Assembly (NCBI GenBank): GCA_934699095.1
Contig: CAKUVI010000002.1
Location: forward strand, 248,001-312,000
Source of the DNA: an uncultured Bacteroidales bacterium
GTDB lineage: Bacteria; Bacteroidota; Bacteroidia; Bacteroidales; WCHB1-69
Direction of reading: 5' to 3'
Length of the DNA stretch: 64,000 nucleotides
Shown here: positions 45,194 through 54,033 of the stretch, one piece after another
Position numbering within the stretch: the stretch's first letter is position 1
Layout of the letters: each line of letters begins with the position of its first letter
Notes under the pieces: model-generated
Told to the model about the DNA's origin: nothing
Seen by the model: the letters and a program-made list of their open reading frames with translations, nothing else
Database searches by the model: none
Program-made: the position numbers and the translations under genes

Positions 45194-45201
45194 TATCTTT
45201 G
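45194..45201 (+). promoter_or_regulatory. -7 promoter box of the nadE operon
   Basis: TATCTTTG (TAnnTTTG consensus) begins five bases after the upstream stop codon and lies 16 bases before the chosen nadE ATG. Confidence 0.55.
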
Positions 45202-45216
45202 CAGCCGTCCTTAAAT

Positions 45217-46059
45217 ATGATAAAAGAAATGACAATACCAGACGCAAGCTACTTCCCTTTCATTTCCAAAAAGGAAGATTTACAGAATCTAACCAACCTA
45301 ATCAGAGAGAAAATGCGTGACTACGTATCCGCGAGCCGTCTCCAATCCTTGGTACTCGGCATATCCGGCGGCATCGACAGTGCGTTGTGCGCTGCGTTGC
45401 TTAGGCCGGTGTGCGAATCGCTGGACATTCCGTTGATCGGCCGCTCTATCACAATTGAGACCAACAAGCAAGATGAGATAGACCGCTCGATATTGGTTGG
45501 CGAGGCTTTCTGTCACGATTTCAAGCACTTAGACCTCACAGAGACCTTCTATGCCAACAAGAAGCTGCTCGTTGATTTTGACGACACCATGCTGTCAAAG
45601 CTGCGTCAGGGCAACATGAAGGCCCGTATGCGCATGATGGTGCTCTACGATTTGGCACAGCTGCACCACGGCATGGTCATATCCACCGACAACTATTCAG
45701 AGTATCTCACCGGATTTTGGACACTGCACGGTGACGTCGGCGACTATGCTCCGGTTCAACACTTGTGGAAGACCGAAATCTACAGTCTTTCGGAATTTTT
45801 GCTTGCCGAAGAGACAGAACAGCAGCGCAAGGCTTTACAGGCCTGCATTGACGCCACTCCGGTAGATGGTTTGGGCATAAGTTCGTGCGACTGCGAGCAG
45901 TTAGGGGTGCAAAACTATTTCGAGGCTGACAAGATTTTCGCAGCATACTTCCAAGGCGACGAATCTCTCCGCGACCATGTGCTGATTCAACGTTACCGTT
46001 CCTCGGAATACAAGCGTCATAATCCAGCTTGTTTTTCAAGGACAGAACTTCTCGGATAA
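45217..46059 (+). CDS. nadE: NAD(+) synthase, ammonia-dependent type
   Basis: A 280-residue ATP-pyrophosphatase that amidates nicotinic acid adenine dinucleotide. It has the PP-loop LGISGGIDSALCAALL, the RMRMMVLYDLAQ segment, STDNYSEYLTGF, and GDVGDYAPVQHLWKTEI. There is no N-terminal nitrilase domain, so free ammonia is the expected donor. The open frame reaches a TTG at 45190, but that is before the -7 box, so I chose ATG at 45217. It heads the operon with the kinase, tsaE and AlaDH-like genes. Confidence 0.93.
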   Translation: MIKEMTIPDASYFPFISKKEDLQNLTNLIREKMRDYVSASRLQSLVLGISGGIDSALCAALLRPVCESLDIPLIGRSITIETNKQDEIDRSILVGEAFCHDFKHLDLTETFYANKKLLVDFDDTMLSKLRQGNMKARMRMMVLYDLAQLHHGMVISTDNYSEYLTGFWTLHGDVGDYAPVQHLWKTEIYSLSEFLLAEETEQQRKALQACIDATPVDGLGISSCDCEQLGVQNYFEADKIFAAYFQGDESLRDHVLIQRYRSSEYKRHNPACFSRTELLG

Positions 46060-46064
46060 TAGTC

Positions 46065-46919
46065 ATGGCACAGGTTTTCAACCATCTGATAGTGGATGCG
46101 GGGGCCACAAAGACGCACTTCGTCCTACTATGTGGCGGCAAGGTGGTCGCCGAGCACAAGTTCGCCGGCATCAACGCCAACTACTCTGACAACAGCGAGA
46201 TAACAGGCGTTTTTTCGTCTGCCGTAAGTGCATTGCCGCGTGGGATGCATTACGACAGGATCGACTATTACGGGGCCGGCTGCGCCACACCGCTCAACGC
46301 GAGCAGAATTTCCGGCCTGTTGCAACTGTTCTTCCCACTTTCTGACATCTGCGTGCACTCAGACCTCTTGGCTGCTTGCAGGGCTTTAGCTGGAAGAGAG
46401 ACAGCCATAGTTTGTATCTTGGGCACTGGTTCAACATCTTGCCTTTATGACGGCAACGACATGGCACAGCGCGCTCCGTCATTGGGATATCTGTTGGGTG
46501 ATGAAGCCAGCGGCACGCATCTTGGCAAAATGATCATTAAAGAGTACCTTTCTCACAACCTGCCCCCCGACATCGAATCAGATCTTGAAACCACATATAA
46601 CCTGTCTGTTGAGTCAACACTACGCAAGTTATACCAAGAGGACCACCCAAACAGATTTCTTGCTTCGTTGCCGCCATTCTTGAGCAAATACAAAAACAAT
46701 GAGGTAATCAAGGACATCCTTTCTTCCTCTTTTGAAGAATTTTTCAATACAAACAGAAAATATTACGACGGAATAGATCAATTAAGCTGGCATTTCACAG
46801 GTTCAATTGCCGAACATTTCCGTGAGGAACTTTGCAGTGCTGCAAAGAAAACATCATGCAAAATCGGGAATATTGTGGCCGATCCGATGCCGCTGCTAAT
46901 CAAATACCATAGTGCCTGA
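46065..46919 (+). CDS. BadF/BadG/BcrA-type ATPase, N-acetylglucosamine kinase-like
   Basis: A 284-residue protein of the ASKHA fold. The phosphate-1 motif is IVDAGATKTHFVLL near the start; VCILGTGSTSCLYDGN and LLGDEASGTHLGKMIIKEYL follow. Sugar kinase activity on GlcNAc is the likely role, but 2-hydroxyacyl-CoA dehydratase activators share the fold and no dehydratase genes are here. I chose ATG at 46065 over an upstream in-frame TTG inside nadE. It is 5 bases after nadE and 2 bases before tsaE. Confidence 0.8.
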   Translation: MAQVFNHLIVDAGATKTHFVLLCGGKVVAEHKFAGINANYSDNSEITGVFSSAVSALPRGMHYDRIDYYGAGCATPLNASRISGLLQLFFPLSDICVHSDLLAACRALAGRETAIVCILGTGSTSCLYDGNDMAQRAPSLGYLLGDEASGTHLGKMIIKEYLSHNLPPDIESDLETTYNLSVESTLRKLYQEDHPNRFLASLPPFLSKYKNNEVIKDILSSSFEEFFNTNRKYYDGIDQLSWHFTGSIAEHFREELCSAAKKTSCKIGNIVADPMPLLIKYHSA

Positions 46920-46921
46920 TC

Positions 46922-47335
46922 ATGAAAGAGATAATCATAAACAGCGAAGAAGAACTTCCGGCAGTTGCTGAAGAAATCCTTAAAACCCACCCTAAAGAAC
47001 GTGTTTTCGGCTTTTTCGGGGAGATGGGCAGTGGCAAGACCACGCTCATAAAGGAAATCTGCCGCCAATTGGGAGTTCAAGACGACATGACATCTCCCAC
47101 ATTCGCCATTGTGAATGAATATTACAGGGACAACGGAGAGCCTGTTTACCATTTCGATTTCTACCGTATTGACGATCCGGAAGACGCACTGCGTATCGGC
47201 ATTCACGACTACCTGTACAGTGGTTCCTATTGTTTTATGGAATGGACCGAAAACGTAGTATCGCTGCTCAACGGCGAGTACACACCCATAAAAATAGAAC
47301 AAACTGGAAGCTGCTCACGCAAATTCATATTTTAG
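46922..47335 (+). CDS. tsaE: tRNA threonylcarbamoyladenosine biosynthesis ATPase
   Basis: The 137-residue P-loop ATPase of the t6A tRNA modification complex has GFFGEMGSGKTTLIKEI (Walker A), TSPTFAIVNEY, YHFDFYRI, and CFMEWTEN. Full length. It lies between the kinase and the AlaDH-like gene; a TsaE and alanine dehydrogenase pairing is recognisable in other Bacteroidota. Confidence 0.95.
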   Translation: MKEIIINSEEELPAVAEEILKTHPKERVFGFFGEMGSGKTTLIKEICRQLGVQDDMTSPTFAIVNEYYRDNGEPVYHFDFYRIDDPEDALRIGIHDYLYSGSYCFMEWTENVVSLLNGEYTPIKIEQTGSCSRKFIF

Positions 47336-47345
47336 GACAGACACA

Positions 47346-48044
47346 ATGGAAGACGAAAAATACATTTTTGACACCCAAACTGAGGAATTGCTCGTCGAGA
47401 CTCCGTCATCCACGTTGTCGATAGCGTTCATCAAGCCTGAGACTGAGAATTCCGACAAGGTCATACTCACTCCAACAGCCGTAAAAAACCTTGTAGAACA
47501 GAACATAAAGGTTTTCATGCAACACGGCTTCGCACTCGGCAGCTCATATACAGACACCGATTATGCCGATGCTGGTGTCGAATTTGTGGAAAAATTCGTG
47601 GATTTAGCCTTGTTGAGCAAAACACTTGTAAAATACGATTCGTTCAACGAAGAACAAATCACTGCAATACCACAGGAGCGGGTTCTCTTCACTGCCGAGT
47701 CACCAAAGGGCCCGACCGCAAGATACATAAATATGCTGAACGAGAAGCGATGCACAGCCATTGCTGCAGATCTTGCCAAAGGCGATGACAACACATACAT
47801 CTTAGAGAGAATACGTAAAGAATCGCTCTCAGGACTTGGTTTGCAGGTTGCTGTTTCGTGGTTTGTGGCCCCTCTAATTGAGACTATCGTCCACTCGCCA
47901 AACATATCATACGCGCTTCAGCTGAACCCGATGCTCATACAATGCATCTACACTCATGCCACGTGGCTCTGTTCACCACAGATAGCCGAAAAGACCGGTT
48001 TGCCATGGCGCGACATCCTGTCGTTGTGCTGGGAGCTCAACTGA
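47346..48044 (+). CDS. alanine dehydrogenase-like protein lacking the NAD-binding domain
   Basis: A 232-residue open frame with no frameshift. Residues about 22-165 follow the alanine dehydrogenase/transhydrogenase N-terminal domain (LSIAFIKPETENSDKVILTPTAV, VFMQHGFALGSSYTDTDYADAGVEFV, RCTAIAADL). Residues about 168-232 resemble the enzyme's C-terminal end (LNPMLIQCIYTHATWLCSPQIAEKTGLPWRDI). The Rossmann NAD domain that should lie between them is absent. The substrate Arg is replaced by Lys38 (DKVIL) and the catalytic His motif is not visible, so enzymatic activity is unlikely. It is 10 bases after tsaE. Confidence 0.68.
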   Translation: MEDEKYIFDTQTEELLVETPSSTLSIAFIKPETENSDKVILTPTAVKNLVEQNIKVFMQHGFALGSSYTDTDYADAGVEFVEKFVDLALLSKTLVKYDSFNEEQITAIPQERVLFTAESPKGPTARYINMLNEKRCTAIAADLAKGDDNTYILERIRKESLSGLGLQVAVSWFVAPLIETIVHSPNISYALQLNPMLIQCIYTHATWLCSPQIAEKTGLPWRDILSLCWELN

Positions 48045-48047
48045 CTG

Positions 48048-48959
48048 TCACTCCCGCCAGATAAGCGTGTCGATTTTTGCCGCAAAACCGCTCCAGTGCC
48101 CGAGCACGTCATCGCCATGGAAGTTTGAGACAGGAGGACTTGGATTCATAAATGGATTATAACCGAAAGCCGCCTCGGTGCCAGCTGTGATCAGATAGTT
48201 GTATGTGTGATAGTCAACTTGTGTGTACTTCAGATAGACAGTGTCACCAGGCCTGAAAGTTATCCTTGAGAAATTCTTTCTTGCCTCCTCATCCAGCATA
48301 TTGCTCATAAGCACTGAGAATCCATAACGGGTGATCTCATAGTTAAACTGCTGTCCGTTGAAAGCCCTGTCATCAAAGGCAACGGGCATCATGCTGACCC
48401 AAAGCCTGTCGTTGAGTTTTTTGCTGTGCACCTGACAGAAATAGGCGTAATAATTCACTTCATCCGCAGCATCGTGCATCAACACACGGATAGTGGCCAT
48501 GGTATCCTTTAACATCTCCGCCGACTGGTCGAAACCTGCCGAGTCAAGGTCAAAAGTCTTTGGTATGTAAGTTTCAGCCTCGTAAGTCTTTCCGTTGTAT
48601 TCCACGCGCAGCTTGTATCGGGTCTCCTCCCTGCCAATGACATTCTTACCGCAGAAAGCAACAAAATAGGGCGCGTCCTGCGTGAGCTTGTAGGTCAGTT
48701 CCTCTTCTTCGCCGTCTTCTGAAATCACGAAAACCTTAGCCATTGTCCCGTCAACAATCACATCCTTCATCAATGTGCTCAGACTGATTTCAGAAAAATA
48801 GGGAACACTCCTCGAAAGCATCACCATAGCGGGCAATCCATTCTCTATAGTGCCTTCAATAACAAGCTTCGGCTCATAGTTTGGCAAATCCATGTCTATC
48901 TCACGCTGACAGGCGGTCAACAGAAACAACACCGACAATGCATATATAAATCGTTTCAT
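48048..48959 (-). CDS. DUF4249 domain-containing lipoprotein
   Basis: The 303-residue protein has a lipoprotein signal (MKRFIYALSVLFLLTAC, Cys17). The mature region starts with EIDMDLPNYEPKLVIEGTIENG, typical of DUF4249, and is beta-rich. In Bacteroidota, DUF4249 lipoproteins usually sit beside a TonB-dependent receptor and help recruit surface substrates; none is adjacent here. It has its own -7 box at 48984-48991. Its stop is four bases from the convergent AlaDH-like gene. Confidence 0.82.
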   Translation of the reverse strand: MKRFIYALSVLFLLTACQREIDMDLPNYEPKLVIEGTIENGLPAMVMLSRSVPYFSEISLSTLMKDVIVDGTMAKVFVISEDGEEEELTYKLTQDAPYFVAFCGKNVIGREETRYKLRVEYNGKTYEAETYIPKTFDLDSAGFDQSAEMLKDTMATIRVLMHDAADEVNYYAYFCQVHSKKLNDRLWVSMMPVAFDDRAFNGQQFNYEITRYGFSVLMSNMLDEEARKNFSRITFRPGDTVYLKYTQVDYHTYNYLITAGTEAAFGYNPFMNPSPPVSNFHGDDVLGHWSGFAAKIDTLIWRE

Positions 48960-48983
48960 TTTTCAGACAATATTTTCGGACTG

Positions 48984-48991
48984 CAAAGATA
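48984..48991 (-). promoter_or_regulatory. -7 promoter box of the DUF4249 gene
   Basis: The minus strand reads TATCTTTG (TAnnTTTG), 25 bases before the ATG. It lies 20 bases from the opposing box of the glycosyltransferase gene. Confidence 0.55.
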
Positions 48992-49010
48992 ATTTATTTC
49001 TTGGAATTTG

Positions 49011-49018
49011 TACTTTTG
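49011..49018 (+). promoter_or_regulatory. -7 promoter box of the glycosyltransferase-flippase pair
   Basis: TACTTTTG (TAnnTTTG) lies 26 bases before the glycosyltransferase ATG and is divergent from the DUF4249 promoter. Confidence 0.55.
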
Positions 49019-49043
49019 CAGAAAAATTTACGTTACCGGTATC

Positions 49044-50162
49044 ATGAACTGTTATGACATAGTATTTTTGCAGACTGCCCATGCCGCTGACGACGACCGT
49101 GTCTGGTATCATCAGTTCAGATCGCTGTCGGAATCCGGTTTCAGCGTGAAGATAATATCCAACAAGAGAAATTTCTCCGACAATCCACATTTCCACATCG
49201 TTGACACATCAAATCTCAACCTTAGACAACGAATCAAAAACTACGCCGAAGCTCTGTCAGAAACAAGCCCGAGAATAATAATTTGCGACACTCCAGTAGC
49301 CATAAAAAGCGCCTCTCTGTACAAAAAAAGACACAAAAATTGCAAGGTTGTTTATGATGTCACAGAATGGTATCCGTCGAAAAAAAATCTCAGAGGACTA
49401 TCTATACTGAAAAAGACATTCAAATTCTGCGCCATGGTATGCGCAAACCTGTCAAACAGCTCCAAAACAGACGGTTTTATTTTCGGGGAGACTGACAAAG
49501 CTAAGCCCTATAGGAGTTTTTTTCCACGTAAGCCTTTCATCATGCTACCCTACTATCCCGATTTAGGTCTCATAACTCCACTTCCTGCAACGGCCATCAG
49601 CAATGACATACGGCTCTTTTATGCCGGCAGTCTGACAGACGAGAAAGGATTTCAAAACGTGATGAAAGTCGCTGAGACACTTGCCGGGAAAAATCACAAA
49701 AGAAGAGTGTTTTTGTCAGTAATAACAGATTCAAAAGAAATCACAAAAAATGCCAACATAGACAATCTAAACATCAGCATTATTCCGTGGCAAACATTGG
49801 AAGACTTCTGTAAAATAGCATCCGACAATGACATTTTCTTGGATTTGCGGAAGATAGACAAGGAGAACGACCGCTGTATGCCGATCAAGATTTTCTACTA
49901 TATGGCCATGAGGCGGCCTGTGATTTACTCAGCCCTTTCAGCCATTGAGAAAGGCTGCCCGGAAATCAGCAGTTTCGGGCATTTGGTGCAGCCTACAGAG
50001 CATGAGGTAATTGCAGAAATCATCGAGAAATATATCAACAATAGCGGCCTTTACCAACAACACAGCAACGCCGCACGCGAGCTTGCAGAGCAAAAATACA
50101 ACTGGAGTTCCGTTGAGCCCGTTTTCATCAATTTCATAAAGCAGTTATGGGCATCGAACTGA
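49044..50162 (+). CDS. glycosyltransferase, GT4-like
   Basis: A 372-residue GT-B protein. The N-terminal half has FLQTAHAADDDRVWYHQFRSL and CKVVYDVTEWYPS; the C-terminal half starts with IRLFYAGSLTDEKGFQNVM and ends near RPVIYSALSAIEKGCPEI, where the usual donor-binding Glu region sits. Donor and acceptor sugars are unknown. I chose ATG at 49044, after the -7 box. The last 16 bases overlap the flippase gene, so the two are coupled in surface polysaccharide assembly. Confidence 0.8.
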   Translation: MNCYDIVFLQTAHAADDDRVWYHQFRSLSESGFSVKIISNKRNFSDNPHFHIVDTSNLNLRQRIKNYAEALSETSPRIIICDTPVAIKSASLYKKRHKNCKVVYDVTEWYPSKKNLRGLSILKKTFKFCAMVCANLSNSSKTDGFIFGETDKAKPYRSFFPRKPFIMLPYYPDLGLITPLPATAISNDIRLFYAGSLTDEKGFQNVMKVAETLAGKNHKRRVFLSVITDSKEITKNANIDNLNISIIPWQTLEDFCKIASDNDIFLDLRKIDKENDRCMPIKIFYYMAMRRPVIYSALSAIEKGCPEISSFGHLVQPTEHEVIAEIIEKYINNSGLYQQHSNAARELAEQKYNWSSVEPVFINFIKQLWASN

Positions 50163-51367
50163 AAAAAGACATCATCAAGACCATTGCGAGCAAATCGGTC
50201 ATACTGCTGCTCAACTTTGCCGTAGTAGTGCTCACAACTCAGCTTTGGGGCGACACAGGACGCGGTTCTGTCGCTATTTTCGTGGCCGATTTGAGCATGA
50301 TATCCATTTTGGCTAATGTCTTTACCGGAAGCAGCGTCTCTTACTTCTTTTCAAAATTAGGGAAATCAAAGATTGCGACATGGGCGTATTTGTGGACGTT
50401 CATCACTGCGGCTGTCGGTGCAACAATAATACTGATAGCCGGAGACACCAAGACCGCACCGTTCATATTCACCGCATCGGCTTTGATGGGACTTGTGGCA
50501 TTTAACAATTCGCTTTTCATTGGCGGGCAAAAAATCAGCAACTACAACATTATCACCATGCTACAGCCAGCTCTGTTGATCGTGTTCATGCTGTTGCTTC
50601 ATTTGCTCTTCCCAAATTTGGAATACTTCTGCTATTTCCTTGCGCAGACCTTGTCATTGATGACTGTATTGTTGGTATGCCGTAGTTTTCGGCACAAAAA
50701 TGGAATATTCTGTCAATGGGATTTCGACATATCAGCTGGAAGGGAGATGTTTTCTTTTGGCTGGAAAACCGAGCTCAGCAGTTTTCTCCAGTTCCTGAAT
50801 TACAGGCTTACCTACTATCTCTTGGACTATTACATAGGGCGAGGGTCGGTTGGCGTGTTCTCCATAGGAGTGACAATAGCCGAGGCCGTATGGATAGTTA
50901 GCCGAAGCATGTCGATGGTGCAGTTTTCGAATGTGCTGAAGTTAGGCAATACAAGAGAGACCCGCCGCGAAACCACCCGTATCGCTTTGGCCAGTCTGCT
51001 GATATCTGCCCTTTGCATAGCCATAATAATTCCTTTGCCTGAAGGTCTGTTCGAGTTTGTGTTCGGCAAAGACTTCGGCGGTGTCGGGCGTACCGTGCTT
51101 CTGCTCAGTCCAGGTATCTTGTCGATTGCATTCAGCAATGTGCTCGGCAATTTCCTGTCTGCAACACGCCATCTTAACATTCTGATAATCAAATCCGCTG
51201 TCGGTGTTGTCTTCACCATTGTATTGTCGGTGATTCTTATTCCAAAAATGCAGATTGACGGTGCATGCATTGTAAACAGTGCCTCCTACCTTGCATCATC
51301 ACTTGTTATAGCCGCTTACTATTTTTCACTGGAAAAAAACGAAACCATCGACGGCAAACAAGCTTAA
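50147..51367 (+). CDS. polysaccharide flippase (Wzx/MATE-like)
   Basis: A 406-residue inner-membrane protein with about 12 hydrophobic helices, starting with KTIASKSVILLLNFAVVVLT. It resembles polysaccharide biosynthesis/oligosaccharide flippases (RfbX type) in length and helix spacing. It is expected to move a lipid-linked sugar across the inner membrane. It is coupled to the upstream glycosyltransferase; no polymerase or further glycosyltransferases follow, so this is a small fragment of a glycan pathway. The stop overlaps the convergent SprT-like gene by four bases. Confidence 0.82.
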   Translation: MGIELKKDIIKTIASKSVILLLNFAVVVLTTQLWGDTGRGSVAIFVADLSMISILANVFTGSSVSYFFSKLGKSKIATWAYLWTFITAAVGATIILIAGDTKTAPFIFTASALMGLVAFNNSLFIGGQKISNYNIITMLQPALLIVFMLLLHLLFPNLEYFCYFLAQTLSLMTVLLVCRSFRHKNGIFCQWDFDISAGREMFSFGWKTELSSFLQFLNYRLTYYLLDYYIGRGSVGVFSIGVTIAEAVWIVSRSMSMVQFSNVLKLGNTRETRRETTRIALASLLISALCIAIIIPLPEGLFEFVFGKDFGGVGRTVLLLSPGILSIAFSNVLGNFLSATRHLNILIIKSAVGVVFTIVLSVILIPKMQIDGACIVNSASYLASSLVIAAYYFSLEKNETIDGKQA

Positions 51368-52032
51368 ATCCTTGACATATCTATCGCTACAGCATTCTTC
51401 ATGTTGTCATTAAGTACAGCAGGCTCAACGAAATAGACTCTCAGCGCAGCTGATGATGGAAATCTTTCAAAAAACGGGGAATCGCTCCAATAAACATCAA
51501 CCGATGCGATTTTACTGCTTGAAATGACTGTTTTACAGTATTTTTTCACACTTTGTTGAACTTTCGGCAACACCTTTATACCCACTTTCCCATCGTGGAA
51601 CCTAACGACAGCCACAACACGCCATTTTTTTCTATCATCGGGTAGTTTTGCAACGCTTTTCCCATCGATTTTATTGGAAATAGTGACATTTCTATTGAAA
51701 CGAAGGTTGATATCGTTCATGATCTTTCTGAAAACGACACCATGCAGTGAAGTGTCCTTAAGTTGGAAATAGCCTATGTAGTAATGTATCATTTCATGTA
51801 TGATGGTGTCTTCGAGCTCTCTTTCTGTAAAATCAAAGCTTGTGCTGAAGCGAAGTTGAAAATCAAAGAACTCATCTTTCCCGAAGATTTTTTTCTTTTT
51901 TTTGAAAGCGCACGCTCCAAGAAAGGTTTTAGCCTTTGTGAGCTCGACAGGAACCTTTGGGAGTTTGTTATTGAAAATCAACATGTTGAATTCTTCAAAC
52001 TTCTGTTCTATGAAAGGAATCGTAGCTTTCAT
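51364..52032 (-). CDS. SprT-like zinc metalloprotease family protein
   Basis: The 222-residue cytoplasmic protein has an HEMIHYY zinc motif (His79, Glu80, His83) in the context LEDTIIHEMIHYYIGYFQLKDTSLHG, followed by a candidate third ligand in HGVVFRKIM. Preceding residues NMLIFNNKLPKVPVELTKAK fit the SprT-like domain. Family members cleave or bind DNA-crosslinked proteins in eukaryotes; bacterial roles are mostly unknown. A terminator separates it from the riboswitch operon upstream. Confidence 0.83.
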   Translation of the reverse strand: MKATIPFIEQKFEEFNMLIFNNKLPKVPVELTKAKTFLGACAFKKKKKIFGKDEFFDFQLRFSTSFDFTERELEDTIIHEMIHYYIGYFQLKDTSLHGVVFRKIMNDINLRFNRNVTISNKIDGKSVAKLPDDRKKWRVVAVVRFHDGKVGIKVLPKVQQSVKKYCKTVISSSKIASVDVYWSDSPFFERFPSSAALRVYFVEPAVLNDNMKNAVAIDMSRI

Positions 52033-52061
52033 TATCTTTTAGAATAATTTCCGCAAAAATA

Positions 52062-52095
52062 ATAAAAAAGAGCCCTGAATTGAGGGCTCTTGCAA
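52062..52095 (-). terminator. terminator of the cobalamin-riboswitch operon
   Basis: A perfect 9-bp stem (AAGAGCCCT at 52068-52076 with its complement at 52083-52091) has the loop GAATTG. In the minus direction it is followed by a run of T, 39 bases after the stop of the T9SS protein. Confidence 0.85.
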
Positions 52096-52130
52096 TCGAA
52101 TGAACTTCGATTCTCATTAATATAAAAGGG

Positions 52131-54011
52131 TTATTTTTTCAAGATTTTTTGTACACTGTTTCCAACCTTAAGCATATAGACGCCTGCTGGGAAATTCTGC
52201 ATGTTGATTGTTGTAAGGCCATCATTCGACTCAACAGAATCCAGGAGCTGACCATTGATATTATAAAGTTCAACCACTTGGTTTCTCTCCGAGGCTACAC
52301 GAACGACATCGGTGCATGGGTTAGGATAAACCATAAGCTGAGCATTTGCATGAGTGTTGATAGCTGAAGGTTTCCAGCCGTTGAGAACAGCAACGCCGCT
52401 TAAATCAAATCCACAGCTTGGAAAATCAGTTGGATAAGGGTCGTTGATGATTCTGCCATAGCGGTCGCGGGTGGCAAAGAGAGGATTCACTGAACCTACG
52501 ACATCCACAATTCTGACATGAGTGATATTGTTGATGTTGAGGTTTTCGATGCCTGCGAGTTCTTCCAAATCAAAAGGAGTACCCCATCCGATAAGATATT
52601 TGCCGGCCAAATTGTTGATATTCTCAGCCTTCACGGAATCAGCGTTTACAATTTGGTTCACGGTCTGTGTATTTGAAGATGCAGGAAAGCGAACAAAGTG
52701 TTCACCGTCGGAGCTTACTTCAACGAAGGCGAGTTCAAGGAAATATCCGTTGAGTGAATTCTCGAACACCGCGAAGTCGTATCCGTCTCCGTTTTGGATA
52801 GGGATGTCGAAGGTAAGTGTTGCAGAACCGCCATCGCCGAGACTTACGCACTCCATGGTGTTTTCTGAAGATGCTCCTATTGCATAGTTTTCATCGCCAA
52901 AAGATGAAGTCGCCACCGGGTTGGCAATATCCTGCCAGCCACGTTCCAATGTGCAGGCTGTGGCCCATCCCTTGATTGCCTCGTCCTCAAAATAAATAGC
53001 CTGGCAACCAGGAGTCCCAACCATACCGTCAAAAAGGGTGTCGGGGGCGTTGATATCACTGACTGGGAAGATATGATCTGACATATCACACTGGTAGTCT
53101 TTCATCTGGAACACGTCACCGTTAGAAATAGGGTCTGTCATATTGATCATCGCATCCCAGTCTCCGTTGATTGAATAAACAAGCCACCCTTCTGTCAGCA
53201 AATGCATGTTGTAGTTGGCGTCATTAAAAGAGTAAGAGTTGATCCAGGCGTCACCGTTAATTGAGAGGCGAGTGTCAGCAGCATCAATTGCGCTAAGCAT
53301 ATTGCCAACTGTTGCTTCCCCATTCCAACGGTAACCGTATGCGAGTCCGGCAGCGATATCCTGACACCAATAGAGGATCACAGTAGCTTCATTTTCGCCC
53401 TCGCCAACCCAGAATGTAATGTCATCTGTAGGGAACGGTGTCACAAATTCCTCGAAAGGGGCGTCAGGAGAAGAAACGGGAGTAATAGGCGTTGTCCAAG
53501 TGTAGTTCCAACTTTCGTCCGTTGTGCCGCAGCTTTCATCACCCCACTTGATGAGGTCACCATCTACAACCTCTTGAGTTGTATAGCCTTCGGGGGCTGA
53601 TATGCCGTTAATGTTGTACATCCACCATTCACCGACCAGTGTAAGAGTGTAGTTTTCGTCGGTGTAGTCAATGTCCATCATGAATCCGGATGCTCCGTAG
53701 TAGGAGAAGCGGCTGTCGTATTTGACAATGGTATCCATGATGTCTTCTACGGTTGCGAAGTCCTCGAAGCGCACTCCCCATGCGAGAGCCATGGCCGGGT
53801 CGCACCAGTTCACTGCAAATACAACCTCATTAGAGCCGTTGCCAACCCAGTACTCGATCTCGGAAGCGTCAATCATGGCGTCCTCCGACTCTCTGGTCGT
53901 TGTGTTAGAGATTTGAAATCCATGTCCTTTTTGATGAATTGGAGCCATCTCCTGTGCAACAGCAAGATGGATCATCACCATCAATACCAAAAATGTAAAA
54001 ATTCTCTTCAT
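52131..54011 (-). CDS. T9SS-sorted protein with tandem transcobalamin/DUF4430-like domains, cobalamin operon
   Basis: A 626-residue secreted protein. After a signal peptide (MKRIFTFLVLMVMIHLAVAQ) come two tandem repeats (about 52-165 and 190-305). Each begins (Y/F)WVGxGxNE, continues with a WC, an AWG/AYG stretch and ATVxxM, then a W-x-x-Y-x-INGxW-like motif and a GDxxxxxD end. The layout resembles DUF4430, the beta-domain of transcobalamin and intrinsic factor. A jelly-roll-like region (about 330-540) follows, and a type A T9SS sorting domain (VYPNPCTDVVRV to PAGVYMLKV) ends the protein. It lies 22 bases after the BtuG-like gene under the cobalamin riboswitch. A cobalamin-binding role is inferred. 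Confidence 0.75.
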   Translation of the reverse strand: MKRIFTFLVLMVMIHLAVAQEMAPIHQKGHGFQISNTTTRESEDAMIDASEIEYWVGNGSNEVVFAVNWCDPAMALAWGVRFEDFATVEDIMDTIVKYDSRFSYYGASGFMMDIDYTDENYTLTLVGEWWMYNINGISAPEGYTTQEVVDGDLIKWGDESCGTTDESWNYTWTTPITPVSSPDAPFEEFVTPFPTDDITFWVGEGENEATVILYWCQDIAAGLAYGYRWNGEATVGNMLSAIDAADTRLSINGDAWINSYSFNDANYNMHLLTEGWLVYSINGDWDAMINMTDPISNGDVFQMKDYQCDMSDHIFPVSDINAPDTLFDGMVGTPGCQAIYFEDEAIKGWATACTLERGWQDIANPVATSSFGDENYAIGASSENTMECVSLGDGGSATLTFDIPIQNGDGYDFAVFENSLNGYFLELAFVEVSSDGEHFVRFPASSNTQTVNQIVNADSVKAENINNLAGKYLIGWGTPFDLEELAGIENLNINNITHVRIVDVVGSVNPLFATRDRYGRIINDPYPTDFPSCGFDLSGVAVLNGWKPSAINTHANAQLMVYPNPCTDVVRVASERNQVVELYNINGQLLDSVESNDGLTTINMQNFPAGVYMLKVGNSVQKILKK

Positions 54012-54033
54012 ATCTATATTTTTATAATGTTGT

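Noticed and set aside
47346..48044. Treating the alanine dehydrogenase-like gene as a pseudogene
   Set aside because: The frame is intact from ATG to stop, is tightly spaced with tsaE, and both ends of the domain are kept, so a functional reduced protein is more likely.
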